Shown here piece after piece: positions 1-9,400 of a stretch of DNA of 64,000 bases. Position numbers and translations under genes: made by a program. Position 1 is the stretch's first letter. Every line of letters starts with the position of its first letter. The DNA lies in assembly GCA_937943625.1 (NCBI GenBank), contig CALEAD010000027.1, forward strand, positions 1 to 64,000, in the 5' to 3' direction. The notes below the pieces were generated by a model. It ran no database searches and was not told the DNA's origin. It saw only the letters and a list, made by a program, of their open reading frames with translations. The stretch comes from an uncultured Anaerolineae bacterium (lineage in GTDB: Bacteria > Chloroflexota > Anaerolineae > Promineifilales > Promineifilaceae).

Positions 1-3000
1 CACGTTAATCGTGGCGGTAATGGTGAGGCCAGCCGCCACCGTGTCCACGCTGCTGCCTGGCGTCAGCGCATAGTTGAAGCCGGTGAAGATCGCGCCCAAC
101 TCGCTGTCCACCAGGTCATGCAGGTTCAGCGTCACGTCGCCAGTGTTGGTCACCTCGTAGCAGTAGTACACCGTCGTGCCTTCCAGGACCGTAATCTCAT
201 CGGTGGTGGCGCAAACGCCTGGCGTCGTGCCGACGGTCTTGACCAGGCTGATGGCAGGTGCAGGACCTGCTGTCACTTCCAGGGTCACGGGCACAATAAC
301 CAGGTTCGTGCCGTTACCGGGGCCGTTGTCAGGATCGTTGCTGAACACGCACAGATTAGCAGTATAGGTGCCGGCAGAGAGGCTGGTGGAGTTGAAGCTA
401 ACCGTGACTGGCGTGCTGGTGCCGCCCGCGTTGCTGCCGCTGGTCGGCGCGACGCTCAGCCAGGGCACGTCGGTCAGGTTGGCGCAGTCAGACGAACCTT
501 CAATGATGAAGGGCAGCCCTTGTGGGGTATTGCTGCCTGTATCAATCAGGTTTGCCCAACCGCCAGTGGTGGTGAACTGCTGCGCATTGCCGGTAGTGGT
601 CTGCCCCAGGATGGAGATGGGCGGCGCCCACGGCCCGGAGGCCAACGTACCGTTTGCCTGCCAGTCTACCCAGTAGGTGCCTGCCGGCAGGAAGGTGTTC
701 ACCGTTGCCACCAGCGTCATGATCGGCCGGTTAGTATCGCCCAGGCTGGTGTCCAGCGTGCGGTAGATATTGGACCAGGTGGTAGAAGCCAGACGGTTGG
801 TGGTGGTATCACCGAAGACGATGTTGCTGGTGGGCAGATTCGGCGGCCCGTCCCAGATGCGCAGGTTCACCGCCGTGAAGGTGGAGGTGGTGCCGGAACC
901 GGTCTGGTAGCCAAAGAAGGTGATGGTGTCAATGAACCAGCCGCTGCCGGTGACGGTGAAGTCATCGGCCACGCGATTGCCGGCGCTGGCCTGGTTGCCA
1001 AAGCCAAAGGTGCTCATGCCCAGGGCCGTTTGCAGGGCGCTGACATCGGCGCCGCCTGCGCCAGCGCCAGGATGGGTGACCAGGGGCCCATTGTCATAGA
1101 GCACGGCTTCGGGATAGCGCCAGTTGCTCAATTCTGGTGCGGCTGCGGTTGCTGGCCGGCTGCCTGTGGCCGTCACTGCAGCCTCTTCGCGCGCGACAGC
1201 CTCATTGCCACCGGCGGTGATACCGGGTTTCCTTGTCGGTTCTTCGGCAATGTTCCAGGTTAAGGTACCGTTGCCGGTGTTGGTGATGGTCAGCGTCTGG
1301 TTAGTGGTAATGTTGGCTGGCTGCGTACTGGTTAGCGCCAGTGGGCTGACGTCAATGTTTTGCACCAGGACGTTGACGGTGGCCGTGTCGGTGGCAGAGG
1401 CGGAGGCTATCGTGGCCAGCGAGTAGCGCACGGCCAGCGGCGTGGGCAGAGAAGCAGTGCCGCGGTAGTACTGGATGCCCTGCGTGCCAGTCTGGTTCTC
1501 GATGCCCGCCGAATGCGTGCCACCATCCGAAGGCGCCGCCAGGTAGTGCACTTCGATATCGTTGCTGCCTTCAAACAGCTTGTACTGTTTGGAGACCTGG
1601 TTGCCGCCGCCAAAGTGTGGCACGTTGGTGAACTGCACGATGAAGACGCGGTTGGGCGCCGTGCCCAGGGTCTGGTAGTGGATAGTCCCGCCTGCGCCGG
1701 GGTTCAGGTCTTCCCACCAGCCGGCAATCACGCCATTGGGCGTGGTAGGACTGGGCAGAACGCCGCCGGTGCAGCAGCCGTTGGGCTGGCCGGGCAGCAC
1801 GGTGATGAAGCCGTTGGAGCTGATGTAGATGTCGCTGTAGACGGTACCATAGAATTCAAAGCCAAAGCCTATGCCAATGGCGCCGCTAACCTGGTCATCG
1901 CTCAGCGTCACCGCTGTCCCCGTGCCGGAGATGTCTTGCCAGTTGAAGGGAATGGTGTCGTCGGCAATATAGTCACCCAGGGCAGTAACGGCCGTCCAGG
2001 TCGCCGTATTCGTCACCGTAGCAAAGACCGTCTGCGGCACAATCACTTCCGGCGAGAGGTCGCCCGGAGCCAGGGCATAGGCGAAGTCATTGAGAATCGT
2101 GCCCAGCTCACTGTCCACCAGGTCATGGAAGTTAAAGGTGACGTCGCCTGTGTTTTCCACTACATAGCAGTAGTAAACCGTTGTGCCAGCGCTAACGGTA
2201 ATGTTATCTGTGGTGGCGCAAACGGCTGGCGTCGTGCCGACCGTCTTCGTCAGGTTAATAGACGGATTCAGGCCGGGGATCACTTCCAGCTCTACTGGCA
2301 CAATCACCAGATTGGTGCCATTGCCAGGGCCGGTATCGGGGTCATTGCTGACGACGCACAGGTTGGCATTGTAGGTGCCCGTAGCCAGACTGGTCGAATC
2401 AAAGGTAACCGTTACCGGTGTGGTGTCGCCGCCAGTTGTCGTGCCGTTCGTGGGGCTGACGCTCAGCCAGGGCACATCTGCCGGATTGTCGCAGGGACTG
2501 CTGGGCCCGGCGCCGGTGAATTCCACCGTATCAATGCCAATGTAGTCCGAGTTAGATCCACTGGGGCCGCCGTTGGTGACAAAGTAGCGGAAGGCAAAGC
2601 GCCCGCTGGCGCCGCCAGGGATGCCGGTTAGTGTCACCGTGTACTGCGTCCACACTTGTGGATAACCACCAACAGCCAGGGTTGGGTTGATCTCCAGCAG
2701 CAGGGTGGTAAAGTCGCCTACATCTGTGGGTCCCGTGCCTACGTTGGTGCTGGGGCCATTTAGACTCAGGCGCACTTCCAATCTGTCTGGGAAAGTGCTG
2801 CCAGTGACTGAACGGGTCCAGAAGCTCAAGGTGTCGCCGTCGGCCAGGCTAACTTCCGGCGTTAACATCCAGTTGCTGATGGTGGCTACGCTCGCGCCAT
2901 TGTTGAAGTTAGCGGCAATGTAGGAGTTGGCTGCGCCGGAATGAGCCGGGAAGAGAGTACCATTCCCCTGGAACCAGTTAGTCGTGCCAATGGGACTGCT

Positions 3001-6000
3001 GTTATTTTGGAAGAACCAGCCCAGGCCCGGCAGGGCGGTGATGTCGTCGAAGCCTTCGCTGAAGCTTTCTGGGATGGCGCGCAGGTTGACTGCCGGTTCT
3101 TCAAGAATGCTCCAGTCCAGGTTTTCCTCACCTGTGTTGCCAATGGTCAGGGTTTGTTGCGTGGTGGTGTTCGTTTCCTGCGTAGCGCTCAGGCTCAGCG
3201 GATTCACGTCAATGTTTGGTGGCAGCAGCGGCGTTGTTGCGTCAATGCCCACGCACCAGCCGCCGTTGATGTTGCCCAAGTCGCCACTTGTGTCGTCTAC
3301 CACGTAGAGGCTCCACGTGCCGTTGGGGTCGGTGCCGTTGAACACAGCAAGCTGGGTGGCCGTTGAGGGCGCTGGCGCCGGCGCCGGGAAGGTGTCGCCC
3401 GCGCCGACATTGGTCGGCTGGTAGGTGCCGGAGACAATTGGACTGTCATCCGGCATCGGGCTGGCAGCCGCATCGTCGAGAATCAGGTCTACGTTTACCA
3501 GGTCTATGCTGCCGCCCACATCGGACATGATGATCAGGTTTTGCCCTTGCGGCCCTACCAGTAAGATGTCAATGTCATCTGGCCAGGTGTGGTTCATGTC
3601 ATAGAGATAGACATTGACGTCGGTGATAGTGGTGGGCAGGCCGGAGACAAGCACGTCTGAGGGGTAAGGCGTGGCTGCGCCGCTGCTGGGGATGCTGATG
3701 GGCGTGGCGTTGCAGAAGAGGCTGGGGCCGGTCACGTTAACAGTGGCCGTGTCGGTGGCCGTGACCACGTCTGTGGGGCCGGGGTTGTAAGCTGTCCAGG
3801 TGGCGGTGTTGACCGTGGTAGCGTTGATGATGGCCGTCTGGGTCAGGAAAGCGCTAGTGCTGGGAGCCAGGGAATAGGAGAAGTTGCTTAAGATGGTGCC
3901 CAGCTCGCTATCGTCCAGATCGTGCACAGTCAACGGGACGTTGCCAGTGTTGGTGACTACGTAGCAGTAGGTGACTTCGGTGCCTGCGGTTACGGTGATT
4001 ACATCTGTGGTGGCGCAGACGGAGGGGTTTGTGCCTACGGTCTTGTTGAGGGTGATGCCCGGGTTGACCAGCGGCTGGCAAGCGGTGATGGTGACGTCAT
4101 CAATGGCCAGACCAGCGTAATTCACCGAGCTGTCGCTACTCAGGTTGAAGCGCAGCTCGATATTTTGCCCGGCAAAGCCGCTGATATCGGCCGTGTGCGT
4201 GCCCCAACCGGCGCTCTGCGGAACGATTACGTTTGGGCTGCCCACACCGAAGTTGGACATGGTGGGGCCAAGCCACTCCCACACCCGCTGCGGGCTACCG
4301 CCGCCGACAAGCTGCACGTCTATGAAGGCGTTGTCCCAGTTGGCGTTCTCGATCTGGTACTTTTGCGCCCAGGAGAAGCGGATTGGCCCAACGTAGCCGC
4401 TCAGGTTGATGCCAGGAGAAAGCAGATCTTGATTGCTGTTAAGATTGTAAGTGCCGGTAAGGTCGGTGACCCAGCAGTTGGCGCCGCTGTTGCAGGTGGT
4501 GATGGGCGCAAAGGCGGGTGTGCCCCATTGCCACTCATTCTGCGGGCCGGAGCTGGTAAAGCCGCCGTCGTTGGCTTCGAAGTCGGTGCTGAAGACGGTC
4601 ACCTGGGTGGTGCCTGGAGGGCAGAGCGGCGGCGGCGGCGGTTCGCAGATGGTCATAGACCAGCTTTGCAGCACGCCAGCGCCGGTTGCGGCGATGTCGT
4701 CATACAGTTGCAGCGTCCACACGCCGCCAGCGTCCTGGTGGTCGAACCAGTCCAGGCGTCGGGCGTTGGACGGCTGGTAAACCATGCCACTCATGACGGT
4801 GTAGCTAGTTATCGGTATTGCCGCCTCATCATCCAGGGTCAGATTCATGTCTTGCTGGGTGGCGGTGCCGTTATCATTGAACAGCACCACCTGGTTGCCG
4901 CCGGGGGCCAGTAACGCCACGTCCAGGTCAGGCATGTTGGTGTGGGTGAGGACAAAGGTTACGTCCAGGTCGGCAATGCGGGGGTTGCCCGGGATGGTGA
5001 GGGTAGAGGTGACCAGGATGGGGCCGGTAGCCGCAGTGGGGATCACTTTGGGCACGTCGGTGCTGGTGTAGGTGGTACAGTTTGCTGTTGCCGGGAGGTG
5101 AGGGAAGCGCACGGCCGACAGGTGGTAGGTCTGTGTGGGGGCGCCGAGGCCGGTGGAATGATCCACGTAGGCGTAGTACAGGCCGCTTTCTTTGACCGTG
5201 AAGAAGAAAGCTTCGGAGTTGGGCGAGGTAGTATTGGGGTCATTGACCAGCAGGATCAGTGGTGGATTGCCAAAAGCCCCTAAGCCCACACGGCCGTTCC
5301 ACGTGGTCGCATCCCGTTCCGGATCCAGGTCTAGGCTGAGGAACACCGTATCACCAGCGAGCAGGTTAAAGGTAAAGACATCATTGTCTCCCGCCGGGTC
5401 AATGACACCGCTAACCCAGCCTGATCCGGGCATGAGCTGGCCACCTAAGGCCAAATCGTTTGGCTCCGTTTCGGGTGTGGGGAGGCCGCTCCGCACCATG
5501 AGGTATAGATGATAGGGGCGCATGGAGGTAGTCGCAGTTGTGGCCCTGACTTGCAGGTAGTAAGTGCCGGCAGCGGGCAGCGTGGCGCCAGCAATGCTGG
5601 ATGAGGATGCGGCAAAAGAGCCATCGTTCACGTCAACCTCAATAATCGTGGTACCGTCCGTGTCGAACAGGGTCAACGTGGTGTCCGTAGAGCCGGCGGC
5701 AAACGAGGTCATTGTGGCGGCATAGACCCGGTCACCGGCGTTACCGGTGAAAGAGAAGTAATCCAGATCGCCGACAGGCCAGATGTTGCCCTGGACCACT
5801 ATCTGTGTGTTGGGCAGGGCGTTGGCCGTGGCCGGCGTGCCGTTGGGTTCGCTCTCGTAGAAGAAGGGGATAGATTCTGGGGTCAGCAAGGTTGGGCCAG
5901 CGGCCAATGTTTTGCCGCCTGCAAGGGGTGCAGGAATCTCGACTGTCTCGGCCGGCTCTGCCTCAGTGCTCTCCTTGTCTGGCGCGCTCGCCTCCGTTGG

Positions 6001-6087
6001 CGTACTGGCCAGAGCCAGGGAGAAAAGGGTGAGGCTTAACAACGCGCTCACCAGTAACAAAATAAAAATCAACGATCTTTTCCTCAT
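1..6087 (-). CDS. Giant secreted modular protein, C-terminus beyond window
   Basis: The frame is open from ATG at 6087 to base 1 (2029 codons, no stop). Start: GGAG sits 9 nt upstream, and the N-terminus MRKRSLIFILLLVSALL is a signal peptide. In order I see two PPC-like pre-peptidase domains (SEPNGTPATAN; LPAAGTYYLQV), a P/proprotein-convertase-like domain (GVWTLQLYDDIAA, ending SWSMTIC, about residues 440-490), a MAM/jelly-roll-like domain, three DUF11-like repeats beginning KTVGTxPxxCA, a second P-like domain near 3240-3320, and a module shared with the neighbouring subtilase (1420-1860). No catalytic domain is visible in this portion. Probably an exported adhesin or the front of an exoenzyme. 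ACGGCCGT is scarce here (two copies). Confidence 0.9.
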   Translation of the reverse strand, partial: MRKRSLIFILLLVSALLSLTLFSLALASTPTEASAPDKESTEAEPAETVEIPAPLAGGKTLAAGPTLLTPESIPFFYESEPNGTPATANALPNTQIVVQGNIWPVGDLDYFSFTGNAGDRVYAATMTSFAAGSTDTTLTLFDTDGTTIIEVDVNDGSFAASSSSIAGATLPAAGTYYLQVRATTATTSMRPYHLYLMVRSGLPTPETEPNDLALGGQLMPGSGWVSGVIDPAGDNDVFTFNLLAGDTVFLSLDLDPERDATTWNGRVGLGAFGNPPLILLVNDPNTTSPNSEAFFFTVKESGLYYAYVDHSTGLGAPTQTYHLSAVRFPHLPATANCTTYTSTDVPKVIPTAATGPILVTSTLTIPGNPRIADLDVTFVLTHTNMPDLDVALLAPGGNQVVLFNDNGTATQQDMNLTLDDEAAIPITSYTVMSGMVYQPSNARRLDWFDHQDAGGVWTLQLYDDIAATGAGVLQSWSMTICEPPPPPLCPPGTTQVTVFSTDFEANDGGFTSSGPQNEWQWGTPAFAPITTCNSGANCWVTDLTGTYNLNSNQDLLSPGINLSGYVGPIRFSWAQKYQIENANWDNAFIDVQLVGGGSPQRVWEWLGPTMSNFGVGSPNVIVPQSAGWGTHTADISGFAGQNIELRFNLSSDSSVNYAGLAIDDVTITACQPLVNPGITLNKTVGTNPSVCATTDVITVTAGTEVTYCYVVTNTGNVPLTVHDLDDSELGTILSNFSYSLAPSTSAFLTQTAIINATTVNTATWTAYNPGPTDVVTATDTATVNVTGPSLFCNATPISIPSSGAATPYPSDVLVSGLPTTITDVNVYLYDMNHTWPDDIDILLVGPQGQNLIIMSDVGGSIDLVNVDLILDDAAASPMPDDSPIVSGTYQPTNVGAGDTFPAPAPAPSTATQLAVFNGTDPNGTWSLYVVDDTSGDLGNINGGWCVGIDATTPLLPPNIDVNPLSLSATQETNTTTQQTLTIGNTGEENLDWSILEEPAVNLRAIPESFSEGFDDITALPGLGWFFQNNSSPIGTTNWFQGNGTLFPAHSGAANSYIAANFNNGASVATISNWMLTPEVSLADGDTLSFWTRSVTGSTFPDRLEVRLSLNGPSTNVGTGPTDVGDFTTLLLEINPTLAVGGYPQVWTQYTVTLTGIPGGASGRFAFRYFVTNGGPSGSNSDYIGIDTVEFTGAGPSSPCDNPADVPWLSVSPTNGTTTGGDTTPVTVTFDSTSLATGTYNANLCVVSNDPDTGPGNGTNLVIVPVELEVIPGLNPSINLTKTVGTTPAVCATTDNITVSAGTTVYYCYVVENTGDVTFNFHDLVDSELGTILNDFAYALAPGDLSPEVIVPQTVFATVTNTATWTAVTALGDYIADDTIPFNWQDISGTGTAVTLSDDQVSGAIGIGFGFEFYGTVYSDIYISSNGFITVLPGQPNGCCTGGVLPSPTTPNGVIAGWWEDLNPGAGGTIHYQTLGTAPNRVFIVQFTNVPHFGGGNQVSKQYKLFEGSNDIEVHYLAAPSDGGTHSAGIENQTGTQGIQYYRGTASLPTPLAVRYSLATIASASATDTATVNVLVQNIDVSPLALTSTQPANITTNQTLTITNTGNGTLTWNIAEEPTRKPGITAGGNEAVAREEAAVTATGSRPATAAAPELSNWRYPEAVLYDNGPLVTHPGAGAGGADVSALQTALGMSTFGFGNQASAGNRVADDFTVTGSGWFIDTITFFGYQTGSGTTSTFTAVNLRIWDGPPNLPTSNIVFGDTTTNRLASTTWSNIYRTLDTSLGDTNRPIMTLVATVNTFLPAGTYWVDWQANGTLASGPWAPPISILGQTTTGNAQQFTTTGGWANLIDTGSNTPQGLPFIIEGSSDCANLTDVPWLSVAPTSGSNAGGTSTPVTVSFNSTSLSAGTYTANLCVFSNDPDNGPGNGTNLVIVPVTLEVTAGPAPAISLVKTVGTTPGVCATTDEITVLEGTTVYYCYEVTNTGDVTLNLHDLVDSELGAIFTGFNYALTPGSSVDTVAAGLTITATINV

Positions 6088-6476
6088 GATACTCTCCTTA
6101 CTGAAAGGTTAAAAGGGGCAGATAAAGAGCCCCCAATAAAAACGAGGTGGGTTATTAGCGAAAACAGAAATGGGAAGATAGCCGCGGCTTGTGAACTTGT
6201 TTGGCAGATGTGGTTGGCAAACATACTTGAACAGTTTACCTGAGATATATTCTAACAAGCTCCGGGGGAGAGCCTTTTAGCCAATGTGTTTCATGAAGGG
6301 ATAATTAAGAGACTGATAAACAGTATAAAACAATTTGTCGTTTTTGTAAATGGCGGATGAAAAAAAACAGCAATTTTAATTAGAGTTGCTGCAAAAAAAG
6401 CCTGGGGCACATACTGTGCCCCAGGCTTTTTTACGTTTAGGTTAACCACAACGCGGTTAACCTGTTTGCCTACCCA
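6088..6476. other. AT-rich intergenic region between the two giant genes
   Basis: No gene seen. It holds the terminator of the subtilase gene at 6393-6432 and a small inverted repeat GTTAACC...GGTTAAC at 6441-6461. The AT-rich remainder up to 6100 presumably contains the promoter of the leftward gene starting at 6087, but I could not pick out convincing -35/-10 boxes. Confidence 0.6.
6393..6432 (-). terminator. Strong Rho-independent terminator of subtilase gene
   Basis: A perfect 12-bp stem GCCTGGGGCACA / TGTGCCCCAGGC (6400-6411 and 6415-6426) with a 3-nt loop is flanked by A7 on the left and T6 on the right, so it can end transcription in either direction. It lies 45 nt past the stop codon of the leftward subtilase gene. 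Confidence 0.93.
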
Positions 6477-9400
6477 TTATGGCTTGGCGATGAAGGGCAG
6501 GTAAAGGATGTATTCGATGACCGGCGGTGTGAGCGGCAGGAAGAAGCCTACCACGTCTACTGGCCAGGCAAAGACGCCCAGGTCCTGGTTGCTGCCTTCG
6601 CCGGTGGCAAACGCCGTGACAATTTCGCCTCCAGCAAAGGTGACGGGTTCCAGGTCAATCAGCGTGAGCGCGCCACCAGGGGTGGTGATCTTCAGATCAT
6701 ACGTCCCGGCCGGCAACGGAATGTAGCCCGATACATCCCCATATGCCACGTTTGTCAACACCGGCGTGCCATCCTGCAGGCGGATGTCTGCCAGCGCCGG
6801 CCCGGCAGCAAATGGCGCCAGATGGCCCAGACGCAGGTGGAAGAAGCCAGCGGCCGGGGCGGTGTTGTCGTCTACCAGGGCCAGCAAGGCCAGGTCCTGG
6901 TTCGCGCCATCACCACTGGCAACGGCCGTGTAGTAGGTGTCTGGGTTGAGTGTCAGTGTGGCGGTGATGGCTGGCGTGCTGCTGCTGCCAGGGAAGATTT
7001 CCACCAGGTAGGTGCCGGGCGGCAGTTCCAGGTAGGTGGTGGAGTCGCCGTAAGCAAAGTCGGTCAGCGCCGGTGTGCCATTGAGGGTGATGGTAACGGC
7101 CGTACCCGGATCCAGGGCAAAGGGCGCCAGGTGCGCCACACGCAACCAGGCCGAAGGCAGCAGCGTGATGCTCACTTCATCCGTGGCCGTGGCCGACATG
7201 CCCAGGTTGGCGTGCGAGGCGGTCCAGCTTGCCGTGGAAACCGTGTCTGTGGTGATGGTCTGCGCGTAGATCACCGACTCCGTTTCGCCGGGCAGCAGGT
7301 CATAGAGGAAGGTGGCAATGTGCCCAAAGACAGTATCGGTGATGGTGTGGTTGGGCAGCATCACGTTGCCGGTGTTGCTGACGGTGTAGCAATAGTAGAC
7401 GGTCGCGCCTTGCGCCACTGTCAGCGAATCGGCCGTGCCGCACTCGTTTTGCAGGCTCACGGTCACGTCCAGCTCAATCGCCGCCATTGGTTCTTCCACG
7501 TGCATAACGGCCGTCATCGGCATCACGTTGTTGTCGAAGGAGCCGCTGAAGTAGATTTCGGCCGTGTACGTGCCCGTTTGCGTAATCACGGTAGCGTCAA
7601 AGAGTACGCTGACGGGGAAGGTTTCGCCGGGGTTCACCGTGCCCGCATCGGGGGACTGCGAGAGCCAGATGGCATCTTCGCCGCCGCTGCCGCATCTTAC
7701 CTGTCCTGGGTAGAGGTAGCAAACTGCCAGCGGTGTAGGCAGAGCGGCCGTACCGCGGTAGTATTGCAGCCCGATGCTGCCCGTTTCGTTCTCGATGCCG
7801 GCGGAGTGCGTGCCGCCATCCGAAGGCGCAGCCTGGTAATGCACCTCGATGTTATTGCTACCCTCAAACAGCTTGAATTGCATTGTGACCAGGTTGCCAC
7901 TGGGGAAGTGCGGCACATTGGTGAACTGCACCACCATGTAGCGGCGCGGCGCGCTGCCCAACGTCTGGTAATGGATGGTGCCTCCGGCGCCGGGGTTCAG
8001 GTCTTCCCACCAGCCAGCGATCACGCCGTTGGGCGCAGTTGGCGATGGCAGGATGCCGCCGGTGCAGCAGCCGTTAGGCTGGCCAGGCAGCACCGTGAGG
8101 AAGCCGTTAGAGCTGATGTAGATGCTGCTGTAGTCTGTGCCGTAGTAGTTGAAGGCAAAACCGGTGGGGATGGGACTGCTAACCTGGTCATCACCCAGGA
8201 ATACTGGCGTGCCGGTGGCAGAGATGTCCTCAAAGTCGTAGCTAACCAGGCCATCCGGCTCGTTGGAGTCGGTACAGGTGTAGCCAAAGGCATCAGGCGG
8301 ACAGGTGATGGCCGGGCTGCGCAGCGTCGTGGGAGCGCCCGTTTGCAGATCGAAGAGGGTGAAGTCGAAGGATATGGTACCGGTGTTGCTCAGCGAGAGC
8401 GTCTGCATCAGCATCGTGCCCAGGCCAATCGTCACCTCAAAACTTTCCGGCGCGTAGACCAGCTCGCTGAAGATGGGCGTGAGGGCAAAGTCGGTGGTGA
8501 TGGTTATGCCCGCACTTAGCGTCACCGAGGCGGTTTCGCTGAAGTAGCCGCTGGCGCTCACGGTCAGCTCGTAGTTATCGGCTGGCAGAGAGAGATAGTA
8601 GCTGTCACCGGAGACGGTCACGTCCACGCCCCCGTCACCAACGACGCGGATGTCGGCCACCAACGGGTTGCCAGTCAGGGCGTCGGTGATGTTGCCCTGC
8701 AGGAAGCCGCAGGTGGGGCAATCCAGGTGCATAGTCAGCGGCATAGTGGGCGGGTTGTTCTCGAAGTCGCCAGAGAAGCTGAGGTCGGCGGTGTAGGTGC
8801 CTACTTGCAGCAGGCTGGTGGCGTCGAAGATGACCTCAAAGGTGACGCTGCCGCCAGCGGGAACCGTGCCGCTGTTTGGATCAGCGGAAGCCCAGCCGCC
8901 TCCGCCGCCAAAAGTGGCAAAAGCCAGGCCGTCTATCTCTGCGCCACCGGGGAAAGCGCCAACCAGGGCGCTGGCACCCGTGTTGGTGTCAATAATGCGC
9001 ATTTGGCCGCTGGTGGTGTAGGCAGCCCAGTAGAGAATGCCAGAGAGTTCCTCAAAGTCCATGCCCTGGGCGTAGTTGGCGTTAACGCCTAGCGGGCCAA
9101 CGATTGTGCCTGCGCCAGTGGTCGGATCGATCTGGTAGAGGTTATCGCTGACAATGTCTACGCCATACATTTGACCCTGGGCATTGATGGCAATGTCTAT
9201 GATGCAGGTGCCCGCACCAATCTGCCCGACCAGAATCAATTGAGCTGTTGCCGGGTTAATGGTGTAGAGGGTGGAACTGGTACCACATTGAGATGAGACG
9301 ACGTAGAGGGTGCCATCTACTGCCCCAGTCATACCCGTCCAGCTACCTGTGCCGATGGCCGTCCCTATGACCGTGCGTGCTCCCGTTGTGGTGTTTATAG

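Noticed and set aside
2656-2665. Perfect DnaA-box-like TTGTGGATAA
   Set aside because: Single copy inside a coding region, no cluster of boxes and no AT-rich unwinding element; not evidence for an origin.
118-5512. Many rightward reading frames of 60-420 codons opposite the first giant gene
   Set aside because: They are antisense shadows of one continuous leftward frame whose translation has coherent domains; the rightward products lack any family resemblance.
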